NCBI GenBank assembly: GCA_033819885.1
Contig: JAQYUZ010000041.1
Location: forward strand, 101,224-165,223
Source of the DNA: Microbotryomycetes sp. JL201
Taxonomy: Eukaryota; Basidiomycota; Microbotryomycetes
Direction of reading: 5' to 3'
DNA length: 64,000 nt
Shown here: piece by piece, positions 1 to 12,367 of the stretch
Numbering within the stretch: position 1 is the stretch's first letter
How the letters are laid out: every line of letters starts with the position of its first letter
Notes under the pieces: model-generated
The model's input: the letters and a program-made list of their open reading frames with translations, nothing else
Database searches by the model: none
What the model was told of the DNA's origin: nothing
Translations under genes and position numbers: made by a program

Positions 1-24
1 CACGCACTGAAACTCTCGCTGTAG

Positions 25-417
25 TCTGGTCTGGCTGCTGACTACATCAAGCGAAAGCACGTCGTGCGCGTCAGAGCGGAAGGAGAACAATTCTTGCTTC
101 AAACCAACGGCGACCGAGGGACAATTGATCTCATTGAGGTACTCCAGGCAGCTACAAACGTGTCTCTCGATCTCGACTGCCGCCCTCTGCCCAAGTTCAT
201 CACCTTGCCACGACGTCGGCGACGCAGAAGACGCGTTGATCCGAATGCTTCGGCATCAACTGGAGCCGACACTGCCGCTGCTGCGCCGACATCATCCACT
301 CGTCGCGAGGAAGACCGCATGGGAGACATGCTCGCAGAGGAACAGGTACGACAAATTGCCTTTGCTCCTCGATCAATGTCCCGCGCATCAGCTGACTCCT
401 GGTACCTTTGGCTTTGA
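25..417 (+). CDS. PH-domain Arf guanine-nucleotide exchange factor, C-terminal exon (partial)
   Basis: The gene runs in from the left edge. The open frame begins after a TGTAG that looks like an intron acceptor (positions 20-24), because the same frame has a stop there. The residues DYIKRKHVVRVRAEG, then FLLQT, then IEVLQAATNVSLDLD match the last strands and C-terminal helix of the PH domain that follows Sec7 domains in fungal Arf GEFs (DYtKr-hVfRLr pattern). A run of eight arginines follows, preceded by LPKFITLP, and a low-complexity Ala/Thr/Ser tail. Such proteins activate Arf GTPases on membranes; the Sec7 domain itself would lie outside the window. The 3' end is uncertain: a GT at 345 (GAACAG|GTACGA) could be a donor, so the stop at 415-417 may lie in an intron. 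Family inferred from the PH fragment only. Confidence 0.5.
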   Translation, partial: SGLAADYIKRKHVVRVRAEGEQFLLQTNGDRGTIDLIEVLQAATNVSLDLDCRPLPKFITLPRRRRRRRRVDPNASASTGADTAAAAPTSSTRREEDRMGDMLAEEQVRQIAFAPRSMSRASADSWYLWL

Positions 418-961
418 TAGCAAGCTTACGCTGCCTCGGGGGCGGGCGCTTCCACGGTCTAAAATGCGCAAGTGCATATGCTTTATATTATCGAGGATAT
501 CGGAAGACGCGACACGCGTCGCGTGTTGACCGTATTGACGAGGTTGGGTAGCTTGTTACCGAATTTGACGTTATCCGCTTTGTAGGTCTTCGTTATTGTT
601 TCTATCGCAACAGTCGTTGTCTCTGTTTTGTTGCAAAAAATACACGCCTTCAAGATTCACGAGCCTCGCAGCGTCACAAACTTGCGAACCATCTCGGAGG
701 CAATCCGCACACGAACTGTGTGGAGATTCTCGACTCCCAGAGACCGTCCGATTGGCTCTCATCTACACGTCATTGTATATTGGACCCTGGGCGTGCACGC
801 ATGCATTCCGTTGCGCTCGCGTAGCTTGTACGACGCAGGCGGAGACACACGACGATCGACCCTCCGTACCCGACAATTCCCACTATTGGTTTGACTTGCA
901 CGCGCATCTGCTGAGCTAGCAAATACGGCTACGAGACGGCATCGACCTCGAACGGGTCAAC
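418..961. other. Intergenic spacer, no gene seen
   Basis: Only short, low-quality frames occur on both strands. It should hold the terminator of the PH-domain gene and the promoter of the SPX-EXS gene. I see no clear TATA element or RNA gene. Confidence 0.5.
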
Positions 962-3900
962 ATGAAGTTTGGGGCGACTTTGAAGCAACACAGAGTCGAA
1001 GAATGGAGGACAGGCTATATTAATGTACGTTCATGTGATCGTGCTCCTGTACGATTGGACTGAACGCTTGCAATGAACGCAGTACCGGATGCTCAAGAAG
1101 CAGATCGCGAGAGCGGCGCAAGAACTCGATGCGATCGATGACGGGCAGGGCGCAGAAGAAGCTAGACTTGGTCCGTCCAGCGATGTTACTCCAGCACGAA
1201 GCCGGGATCCATCCGCAAAAACCTCAAAGGGTACAGCAAGTGGCGAGAACGGAGGGGCTTCCTCTGCTACGGCACGGAACTCAAGCGGAGAAGATGCCAG
1301 GTCTCAGAGCAATGGTGCGCGATCGGTGAAATCCCTTCCGGCAGGACAAGATCGGCCGCGAGCGGCTTCGATGCCGTCGTGGAAGCCAAAAGGATCAGCG
1401 TCAATTCCTGTGCCGAAAGCATCAAGCTCGCTGCGCAAATCTACAGTAATTGATGACCAGGGCATTATAGTGGGCTCGCCTACCGACTCCGACCTGTCGA
1501 CAGTTATCCAGCAATCTGCATCGCAGCCGTCTGGCTTCCACTCGACTCGGAGAAACTCGACAGCCTCGACGAAATCACAGCACAGTACATCTTCGGCTGG
1601 GCTGATCCAACGAATGAGGTCGACGAGGATCAAGTCCGCGACCAACGGCCTGACTGCTGCGGGCGATTTCAATCCTCGAAAATGGCGCAAGCCCTTTTCC
1701 GGGGACATGTCGCTAGAAGAGGTTCACAACCTATGTCCACCGGCGTCGCAACGATTTCTCGACTCTATTGAAGGTGAACTGGATCGCGTTGCCAAGTTTT
1801 ATACCAGTCGAGAAGGTGACGCCGTCAAGCGCTTTGATGAGCTCAGTGCCCAGTGGCAAGAGCTGCAAGATCACAAGAAAGAGTTTCAGGTTAGTTGGCA
1901 TCGTATGAGCTCGAGCGATATGAGTCTCTCGGCTCACCTTCGAAGCATAGGCATTTCGAGCCCGAGAGATGCAACCACCTCAGGTGCTCAATCCACTATT
2001 TCAGCGAATGTCGGCAATCCCAGGCTCGACCCTCGTCCGGAGAACTCTAGCTCACAAAGCTCCTCCGCAACACCAGGACACGTTGCCGTACTTACCACGC
2101 GAAGCCCAAGGCAAGAGAAATAACCTGGTTCATGGCAGACCCGAGGAGTACACATCTGCCAAGGCAAAGCTTAAACTCGCAAGCGAGTCCAGTTTTCAGG
2201 ATTCGTGTATGATGCCGTGTGACTGATCGTTGTGCTTCTAGCTTTCGAGTACTATCGACTGCTCGGCATGCTCAAGTCATATCGCGTGATGAACCGCACT
2301 GGCTTTGCCAAGGCAACCAAGAAATTTGAAAAAGCAACAAAGATCCCATGCTCCGCAGCGCTCAGTGAAAAATTGGACAAATCGGCGCTCGTCACGTCCG
2401 ACAAGCTAGACGAACTTATCAAAGAGACCGAGAATGTCTTTGCCGCTGCATTCGAGCACGGTGATCGTAAGAAAGCGTGAGTTGTGCTCTGATTTGGACA
2501 GCCGAAAAAGACGGAAGATTTGAGCGTGTTCAATTCTAGGCTGGACCGCTTGCGCAACTTCGGTGCTCAAAGATCTCACCATTTTACGATGTGGCGTGCA
2601 GGCCTCCTGGTTGGCGCCGGAGTCCCATTGCTCATCGAGGGTATTGTTCAGAGTGAGTGCATGTTTCGGGTCCGCAATCGGTATGCAGCTGACTTGCCAT
2701 TTAGGCGCCCGTCAATCAACGCGAACCGCCATCCCATACTGGCAACCTCTTTTACAGCTTTGGGGCAGCTTCTTCTTGCCCATTCTCTTCTCCCTCTTTT
2801 TTTATGTCAACATCCTGTCCTGGAGACGGGCTCGCATTAATTATGTCCTCATATTTGAGCTGGATGTGCGCAACCGGATCGACTCGCAACAGTACCTCGA
2901 GATTCCAGCTCTCATATTCTTCGTCGCATCTCTATTATTCTGGGCATGTTGGAGCAATTTTTGGCCCGAGTCGATATCGCCCTCGTCTTACCCGTTGGCA
3001 TTCTTCGTGGTGGCAATGATCCTACTCTTGGCTCCTTTGCCTTTGCTGTATCCATCAGCTCGCTGGTGGATGTTCCGTACCTTTGTGAGTCACTCGCACT
3101 CGGACAGCTGCTAGTCACTGACATATTCTGGCAGAGCCGTCTAGCAACTGGCGGTTTGGTGCGAGTCGAGTTCCGCGATTTCTTCCTCGGGGATGAGCTG
3201 TGAGTGGATAGTAGGATATGTTGAACGTTCGAGCTAATGTTAAAGCTCTAGCAATTCGCTCTACTACACTGTTAGTGATACGGAGGTCGAGCAAGACCAC
3301 GAAGTGACTTTTGCGCTTGACAGATCGTTTGCTTCGGCTTGTTCTGTTGCGCTTACTCGCACGAATGGCCGGATAACACGCAAGATATTTGCAGCGTCAA
3401 CAAATCTTGGGCGTCACCCGTGCTCGCCGCCTTGCCGGCCGGATGGCGTCTCGGTCAAAGCTTGCGGCGCTATCTCGATTCCGATGGTTTGCTGTGAGTG
3501 AAACAAATTGGTTCCAAATGAGGTTATGAATAACTCCTCTCTCGTAGCATTCATGCCCTCAATGCAGGCAAATATACGGCCTCGATCATCAACTTTTTCT
3601 TCTATTATTCATGGTGAGATCACTCGAGACTTGTTCAGATACTGCTGCTGACAGACACGCTCTAGGCGCATCTATGGATCCCCCCGCAATTGGCGCATGG
3701 GTTTGTGGATTCTCTTCGCAGTCACCAATTCGGTGTACACTGCAACATGGGGTAAGACAACCGTTGCAAGTTATCGATGGCTGTCATTTAGTCTTATCGT
3801 TTCACAGACATCGTCATGGATTGGTCACTCTTCAGGCGGGGCTCGCGCCACTATCTATTGCGTAACGACCTCGCCTACTTCAAGGACTCTCCCTGGGCAT

Positions 3901-4679
3901 ACTGGATCGCCATTGTATTCAACATCATCACACGCTTCTCTTGGGTTGTCTACTTGTCTCCCGACACGTCTTTGGCTCTGAAAGGCTACATTGTTGCGCT
4001 CATCGAAGCCGGACGGCGGCTCGTGTGGAATTCGTTCCGTGTAGAGTCCGAACACATCGGCAACGTCGATGGTTATCGAGCGACGAGGCAAATCCCTCTG
4101 CCTTACGCTTCAGCGACGTCTGCTTCAACCGTCGACGGATCAACTGAAGACTTGCTGCAATCTGACGGCGAGGACGAAGAGTTTGGTGTCAAGGATGGGA
4201 CGGAGGGCGCACGTGGATCGGGTCCTGCTGGACCAGCGACGTTGTTTTCCCGCAAGTTGGCGAGGTTCTTTAACGACTTGAAGGAGGATCTAGCTCGAGA
4301 TTTTGCACCTCTTGCCAACATTCATTTGCTTGTTCTGGGTAAGAGTCAAGATGCAGAGAGGAGGGCGCGCGAGAGAAAAGAGCGAATCAAAAGGAGGAAG
4401 AAATTGATTGACGATAGCTCGGAGGAAGAGTACGCGGCAGAAGGGGAAAACGATATTAACGAAGTAGATGAAGAGGTGGTCCCCGCCGAGGAAGAGCGCG
4501 GACAAACACATTCCTCTTCAACGGAACCGGCGCAATTTACTGCGCAAGAGAGCAGAACGAGCAATATTGCGTCAGACTCGGAGGACGATTCGGACAAGGA
4601 TGAAGTGAATGACGGAGCGGTCAAGCATGCTCTCGAAGAGGCCAACAAGATGATGGCTTCTGGCTCAGGTTCTCTATGA
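962..4679 (+). CDS. SYG1: SPX-EXS phosphate exporter (Syg1/Xpr1 family)
   Basis: Membrane protein that senses inositol pyrophosphates through its SPX domain and exports phosphate in the Xpr1/Syg1 family. The start is fixed by the SPX opening MKFGATLKQH at 962; exon 1 ends at 1024 and joins at 1083 to give YINYRMLKKQ. The SPX helices with the lysine-rich surface lie at about 1700-1889 and 1951-2450 (LKSYRVMNRTGFAKATKKFE). Membrane segments follow (2570-3090). The EXS domain ends in NSVYTATWDIVMDWSL (about 3720-3830) and ITRFSWVVYLSP (about 3930). The C-terminus is acidic and Ser-rich with a basic KRRKK patch. The SPX domain carries a long Ser-rich insert (about 1140-1680), as in other fungal Syg1 proteins. 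Intron 1890-1950 is GT-AG; intron 2183-2241 seems to be GC-AG (separate entry). Other introns follow in 2.6-3.8 kb. The family call is firm; inner exon borders are less so. Confidence 0.9.
2183..2241 (+). other. GC-AG intron in the SPX-EXS gene
   Basis: The frame ending KLKLA must join the frame starting FEYYRLLGML. A cut at CAA|GCGAGT (2183) and TTCTAG (2241) gives a 59-nt intron, in phase, and aligns gaplessly with the SPX pattern (KKLKKA-x-x-E-x-YR). The only GT donor that keeps phase nearby (at about 2206) leaves an intron of about 35 nt and adds eight or nine residues inside a conserved helix. The branch-like GACTGAT lies 19 nt before the acceptor. Confidence 0.6.
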
Positions 4680-4814
4680 CAGATGCAATTCATATGTGGG
4701 GAGTAGTCTTGCAACGCACATCTTGTATATCTAAATTAGCGCACAAATTCGTCTGAGCAGGCAATCTGCAGATCGTATTGCACAAGCATGCATGCGCCAG
4801 AGTTGAAGAGACAT

Positions 4815-6926
4815 CTAGAAGCCGTCAATGTCACCGTCCATGTCTGCATCCTCGTCGGCGTCTTCGATCTCCTTGGCCAACTCTCGTTCGCGCTCTCGCG
4901 CCTCGCCTGCCGTTGCTAACTCCTTCGAATGAGCATTGAGCGGGTACCGCATTGCCTGGAATATGTCCATATCAGCATGCTGCAGCGGTAACAGCGAGAT
5001 GTCAAGCGCATCAGCTGACCTTGACGCTCTGGTTGTGGAGGTCCAATAAGAACTTGATTCGGGTGTCAAATGCCAACTGGGGCTCGTTAGTGGCGTACAC
5101 ATCGCCAGTCTCCTTCGATTGCATGTAACCCTTTTCGTGATCAATAGTTGCCTCGATGACACCGTCTCGGATCGCCTTTGCGACAATATACTCTGCGTCC
5201 TCTTCAGAGTCCAGGTGAAGTTTTGAGGAGACGTCTGCGAGCGAGATACGCGAATAGGCAAGCGAGATGGTGCGAAGAGCAGTCTTGATGACATTGTGGC
5301 GCAAACGGACAATCAGAGACGAAGTAGCATCACGTTGGAACGTCTCAGCGTGATCTGTCAATGCGGCGTTGAACTTGGTAATGTCGCCGATCCGGACAGC
5401 TAGACACCAGCGTATTCTTCTCAGTCAAGAAACGGGTCGGTCAGAATCCAGGCTGCTTACCCTGGACAATCTCCAAGTATGGTACAAGCGCCTTTCTGAG
5501 CACAGGCTCGCGGAATATCCTTCGTTCCGGGATTTCTCCCATCAAAAGCTCGACGATGATTGACAATTTGTGGGCCGTCTGCACGAAGCCTGGAGCGACC
5601 TTGCCGTCTGGTGCACGGCGTATCGCTTGCTGCAAGTTGGTGTGCGCCTCCGTGTAGTTGAGCTGGATCGCGCGGATACGACCTGACAAAAAGATGCGAT
5701 TGAGTCTCCGAGCCGAGAATACGCGCCACGGCCCACTCACCGACGTAGTAAAACCACCGTGCTAGCTGAGCATTGCCGGCGGTGCCCTCGGGGAAAGTTG
5801 TTTTGCTAACGAGCCTGTCTGCCTGATCATAGAGGCGATGTTCGAGGTAGTTGCGCAATAAAAGCGGGAGCAGAGTAGCTTGCAAGTCGTCATCATGTCG
5901 CAGAGCGGCGGTCCGCTGGGCAGCAAGCAAGGTCCTGAAGACGCCAATGTCAATTGTGGACCATGCGGTGGGACGGCGCACCACTTACGTTCGCAAAGGA
6001 GCAGTGTCTTCGCCAGCAGCTTCGTGCAGCCTGACCCAATAGAAGTAGACTTTGCTCGACAATTGATCCATCGTGCGGCGGTTTAGTGCAGACACGAGCG
6101 AGATCAGCGAATCACACAACTCCTTCCCCTAACAAAGCTATAATGGTCAGCTCAAGGTCTTGCCATCGACATTGAGCACCTTCACACCTTTGCATGCTCG
6201 CCCCGGTCGAGCAGCCACAAGACAACGATGAGCGAGACATAGACATCGCCCTCAGGCAACGCCGCCAAGTCCTTCTCGTCCTCCTTCTTCTTCGATGGTG
6301 TCGCAGTTCCAGAGCCAGTCGCAGCGTTAGCAATCTTGGTGAGCGTGTTAGCTGCGGCAGACTGAGCAGCATCGACATCCATGGCGGCCGAAGCCGGTGC
6401 AGCCGGGTCGCCAAGGTATTTTAAGAGCTCGTTTGTCCGTTCAGAGCCTGAACGGTGTGGTGCAGGGGGTGTCAGTCTACGAGACTTGCTAGAGAGCTGG
6501 CGCGTCTGCGTCCGTCAGACGAAACTCGCAACATACCTTGCGGGTACAGGTTACCGCTCCTGATGACGTGTGCCAAAGCTGTGGCGTCCTTGCCAACGAG
6601 TTTCTTGCGCAATGCAGGCAAGCTGCGTAGCGCGCGCGTCGTGAATCGAGGTTCGAGCAACGTCACGGCCTTGTGCAGCAACGCCAAATTGTGCTTGATG
6701 TCTGCGCAAGCACAAGAGACGTCGTCGTTCAATCAATATTTGTAAGGTGCAGCCGACGGAGGCGACTGCGACTCCATGCAGCGGCCGCCCAAGGCAATGA
6801 CGACGCACTCGTCTCGAGCACTTGCTCGTCGGACAATTCGGGCTCTTTGACATTGTCTGAAACACTTGTGGTGGGTTTCTGCTGTTCGGCGCTCGTCATG
6901 GCGACGTCGGTCTTGTCGACAGACAT
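4815..6926 (-). CDS. RPN3: 26S proteasome regulatory subunit Rpn3 (PSMD3)
   Basis: PCI-domain subunit of the proteasome lid (19S regulatory particle). It is scaffold rather than enzyme and acts in the nucleus and cytosol. The frame reads [13 protein letters not shown] and [19 protein letters not shown] near the N-terminus (6.5-6.7 kb) and [17 protein letters not shown] (6.2 kb). The PCI/winged-helix part lies at 5.0-5.36 kb (LVAK-type helices, [18 protein letters not shown]). The tail is acidic, with [15 protein letters not shown] before the stop, as in other Rpn3 proteins. At least five or six short introns break it. ATG at 6924-6926 ([12 protein letters not shown]) is chosen; an in-frame ATG nine codons upstream exists. 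It shares a 76-bp divergent promoter with the Swp1 gene. Confidence 0.92.
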
Positions 6927-7002
6927 GGCGCCGCAGCAGTTTGGGCGAAGCAAGACCTTTGGGCTTGACGACCGCGATTGGTCTGTCCGTCCCCACCCTC
7001 CA
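6927..7002. promoter_or_regulatory. Divergent promoter RPN3 / SWP1
   Basis: Only 76 bp separate the two start codons, so promoters and leaders of both genes must overlap here or inside the coding regions. An inverted CCAAT box (GATTGG) lies at 6976-6981, about 25 bp from the SWP1 ATG. No TATA element is visible. Confidence 0.6.
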
Positions 7003-8188
7003 CAATGCCTCCACGGCTAGTGCAACTGCTGTCAATCGCAGCGGCATCATCTGCACTGCTGCTGCCCCCCGCAGTCGCTGCCAAACTGCACGTCAACGAC
7101 GGCAAGTTCTCGCTGATAGACTCTGTCGGCATCGCCAGTGCAACACTCGAGTATGCCACAACTCGGACATCAATTGTCCTCAGTCGCTGACTAGCACTTG
7201 TCCCCCTAGTTTCAGCTCAGCGCGGCCAGCACACGCGCTTGACCACCGCCAGTTGCAGCCAGGCGACTCGCTGAGGCTGACATTTGCTGTCACGCAAGGG
7301 CATTCAGACGAAACAGGAGAGGGAGCCGCCAAGACGGCGCAACCCCAGCAAGCTGTCGTCCTATGGCAAGCGCAGTCTCCTCATGAGCGAGGACAGCCAG
7401 GCAGGGATCACCAGAGCGTCGTCAAAGTCAGAAAGGGTGGCAAAGCAAAGTGGGAACTAGTGAGTTGAGCCGCTAGGCAGCAAGCCAGTGCTCGCGATTC
7501 CGGTACGTGAAAGCTGAGCGACTCGCCACTACGGCTTTGTCCAGGAAATCGCCAGAGCGCCAGCGGACGTCTTGTCCATCTCCAGAGGCCCGATCAGTCT
7601 CACTCTTTTGGTTGGGTCGCCTGACGAAGCCGAAGCGGTCCGCGTCGCTCTCGGCACAGTTACGCTACCGTCTTCCCTGGCGTTGCCTCATCCTTATCCC
7701 GCAATCGATAAATTACCCAAATCGTGGGAAGCAGAGCGTTATCTCAAGATGCCTGAGCTTCAACACACATTTCGACCCCAAGAACGACGCATCTCGCCTG
7801 TCATCGCCCTCGGAGGCACGCTGGTTGTGCTCGCGCCATGGATCGTATTTTTTGCCATCGTGCGTCCCCTCTTTAAGGAAATTCTGTTGACTCTTCTGCC
7901 CGCTCATTCCTGTCCATACAGCTCCTCCAACTCGGCTCCCTCGATACCAGCTTGCTCTCTTTGAACATTATCGCGTTCTTATGTATATTCTGCGTGTTTG
8001 AAGGCCTAATCTTCATCTACTGGACGTCACTCAAACTGCTGCCGACACTGCCGTATTTTAGTTTGCTGTCAGTCGTGACGGCGGTGACGGGCAGGCGAGC
8101 ATTGGGCGACTTGCGTGCGCGCAGGCTGGAGGCGCAAAGGACGGCGGCAGACGTTCAGGCGGCTGATAAAGCAGATAAACATCAATAG
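7003..8188 (+). CDS. SWP1: Oligosaccharyltransferase subunit Swp1 / ribophorin II
   Basis: Subunit of the ER oligosaccharyltransferase that transfers the glycan to Asn of nascent proteins; this subunit supports, not catalyses, the reaction. The ATG at 7003 starts a clear signal peptide (MPPRLVQLLSIAAASSALLL, then PAVAA). A lumenal beta-rich part follows, then the family signature PELQHTFRPQERR at about 7750. Three membrane spans follow (about 7800-7870, 7920-8010, 8040-8075), as in ribophorin II. A charged cytosolic tail ends at 8188. At about 280 residues it is close to yeast Swp1 and much shorter than mammalian ribophorin II. Three or four short introns (for example one ending CCCTAG at about 7210). 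Confidence 0.85.
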
Positions 8189-8782
8189 TAGACAAAATGA
8201 GGAAAAGCTTGAAAATGGGAGGTCCTCTCCCCGTTCAGTCGCGAGCCGACTCGGTTCAAGAGGATGATCTTGGCCGCTATCACTGTTCGGGTACGACCTT
8301 GAGTGTTGCTTATGCTTTAAAAAATGCGGCATGTCTTGTATAAAACATGCGAGAGTTGCGGTGACAGCCGCGGGCTTTTCTCCTTTCGACCCCTGCACTC
8401 GCAACCCGCCTCACCGGTCTCGCTACATTCAACAAAGTTTTTTGCCATCCAGCGACTGCGTTGCGTCCTTGCCCGACCGCGCCGTCTACCTGCAACCAGC
8501 TCAGTGCGACAACCCTCCGCGTGACACGCCAGCGTCTCGTCTGCTCCACGCCCCTCGCTTACGAACCCCAGAGCAGCAAGACCTAGTATCATCTTCTTTT
8601 CTTGTGCTGCTCCCGCTACCTTGCAGTCGACTCGTGTCTGTATCTCAATCCTCGGCTGCGCTCGGTGACCCTCGACGAGCGTCCTCTTCGCCTGTGTACA
8701 AGGCTGTACTGGCAGCGACCAGCTGTCTTTTAACATCACATCTCTCTCACGTCGAGCACCCTTGCTCGCATCAGGACCGACA
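8189..8782 (+). promoter_or_regulatory. SWP1/DHH1 spacer with possible TATA box and long leader
   Basis: No gene is seen in these 594 bp. A TATAAAA lies at 8339-8345, about 440 bp before the DHH1 ATG, followed by a CT-rich stretch (8450-8760) that looks like a fungal leader. If transcription starts just after the TATA box, the leader is long. A 255-codon frame from ATG 8331 runs through it and overlaps DHH1 out of frame; its composition is not protein-like. Confidence 0.3.
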
Positions 8783-10785
<2,003 letters not shown>

Positions 10786-11090
10786 GTGCTTAGAAGAGGA
10801 GTTGAATGACAATCGCGCATGCCAGAGGCGGTAGCGAAGAGAGTCGCGCCGTAAAAGTGTGGAGAGTAGCAGTATGACGGAAAGAGAAAATGAAATCAGA
10901 AAACCCGATAAAGCCTAAAATGATCCGATCTTTGCGATCTTCGCGCGAGAGAGCGCATTGATTTCATAGCAGTAACGAAGAAGTTGCTTTGCAGCAGAAC
11001 CAGGCAAATGAAATAGTTGAACGGATGCTACGTAAGCGCGCAAAACGAAAAGAACGACCGGCTGTCACTTGCGGCTCAACCGAATGGGAT
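10786..11090. other. Convergent 3' spacer DHH1 / KEN-D-box gene
   Basis: About 300 bp between two converging stops. It should hold both polyadenylation regions. No coding frame or structured element stands out. Confidence 0.5.
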
Positions 11091-11966
11091 TCAGAATCTA
11101 AGGGGTCGTATCCGTTTTGGACGACTTTGCGGATTCCGTTGTCGTACATCGGATACGGATGACTCGCGATGCAGAGAGTCGGCAGCAGGAGAAGAAAGAG
11201 AGGCGGCCGCAGACAACACGAACGTGGTCGGCGTAGGCGATACTGGCAGAACGGAATTTGGCAAAGCAAATTTCCCCTGTTGCGTGAATGCTTGAGTCAC
11301 CTAGGAGTGGCATGGAGACTTGTCAGTATCTTTTGTCTGGTCAATATGGAGGCGACGTACTTCGGCAAGCGGCGATTCTGTCAGGTCGCGCGCAATTTGA
11401 TTTGCTGTCCTAGGTACAGATCTTTGTGGATTCTCGCTCGACGATATTGCCGAATCTTTGTAAATCGAGGTGGCGAGTGGCTCTCTTTGACCTGATAAGC
11501 CTGTTCCGGCATGCTGCCGAGGGTGATCTCTGAAAGGATTTCTCTTGACATGCCGCCTTTCAACGACCTGCGCTGCTGCATCCGGGAGTGTGGTACACGA
11601 TCGAACCCCTCGAAGCGCCTCTGGCTCGGCCAGGTCGACAGACTCCATTCCGTCAGGCTGATCAAAACCAGGAATGATTCGTGTTGTCAATGTGCCAGTA
11701 CAGACACTGTTTGAGGCTTTCAATCCGTCATGCCGGGTTGCGGCAGCAATGTTGGATGATTGTGAATCAGCGTCACACGATGACCGACAGCCCTTGCCAA
11801 GCTTGTTGGATTTAGCACCGAGCGTATTTCTTTGAACGGCCTGTCTGTTCTCTTTGTCATGACTGAGAGCGCTGGAGCGATGAACGCGCCGACTTGGACG
11901 CGCGTCGGCGAATGTTGTTTGGTCGGCTGTCGAGTCTCTGTACACAGTGAACAGACCACCTGCCAT
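11091..11966 (-). CDS. Putative APC/C substrate with KEN box and D-box (securin-like candidate)
   Basis: Two exons, 11966-11361 and 11300-11091, joined across a 62-nt GT-AG intron (GTACGT...CCTAG) give 271 residues. I do not recognise the family by fold. The N-terminus holds a KEN box (SHDKENRQ) followed within a few residues by a full destruction box RNTLGAKSN (RxxLxxxxN). Both are degrons read by the anaphase-promoting complex. The rest is Ser/Thr/Pro-rich and seemingly disordered, with many S/T-P sites (PVSPTPTTF) and a basic end RPKRIRPLRF. This layout is that of securins (Pds1/Cut2), which diverge too fast to identify by sequence. There is no cyclin box. Other APC/C substrates remain possible. 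Confidence 0.55.
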
Positions 11967-12367
11967 ATCGGAGCCGCTTCAAATAAGTAGGAAGCACAAC
12001 AAAGAAGGTCGTTCTCGTCGTAGAAGGTGTTGCTCGGGGCACAAAAAGAAGCGGCGAGCGAGCAACAGATGACGTCCAAGTGACTATTGACGAGGCGATC
12101 AAAGGCGTGATCACTTCAATACTACGCACCATAATACGCTTTGATGCTCACAGCGCACCATGCGAGCCACACAAACCTTTTTCAAATTATTCCGACACGA
12201 CACGTGACCTGAAATTACGGCATTACAAAGTAGCTTGCCAGGAGCTTATCAGTGAGGTATATGCTCGTTCATATAATGCTTGAACGTCCTGTCTGGCTGA
12301 GTTTGAGCTCGATCAACGGTCCATCTCGTGACGGCTGCATTCACGCCGCGCGCTCCAGCTAGCGGCC
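11967..12367. other. Divergent spacer, KEN/D-box gene and histidine kinase
   Basis: Four hundred bp between two outward-reading start codons. Short frames only; no obvious TATA box. It should hold both promoters. Confidence 0.4.
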
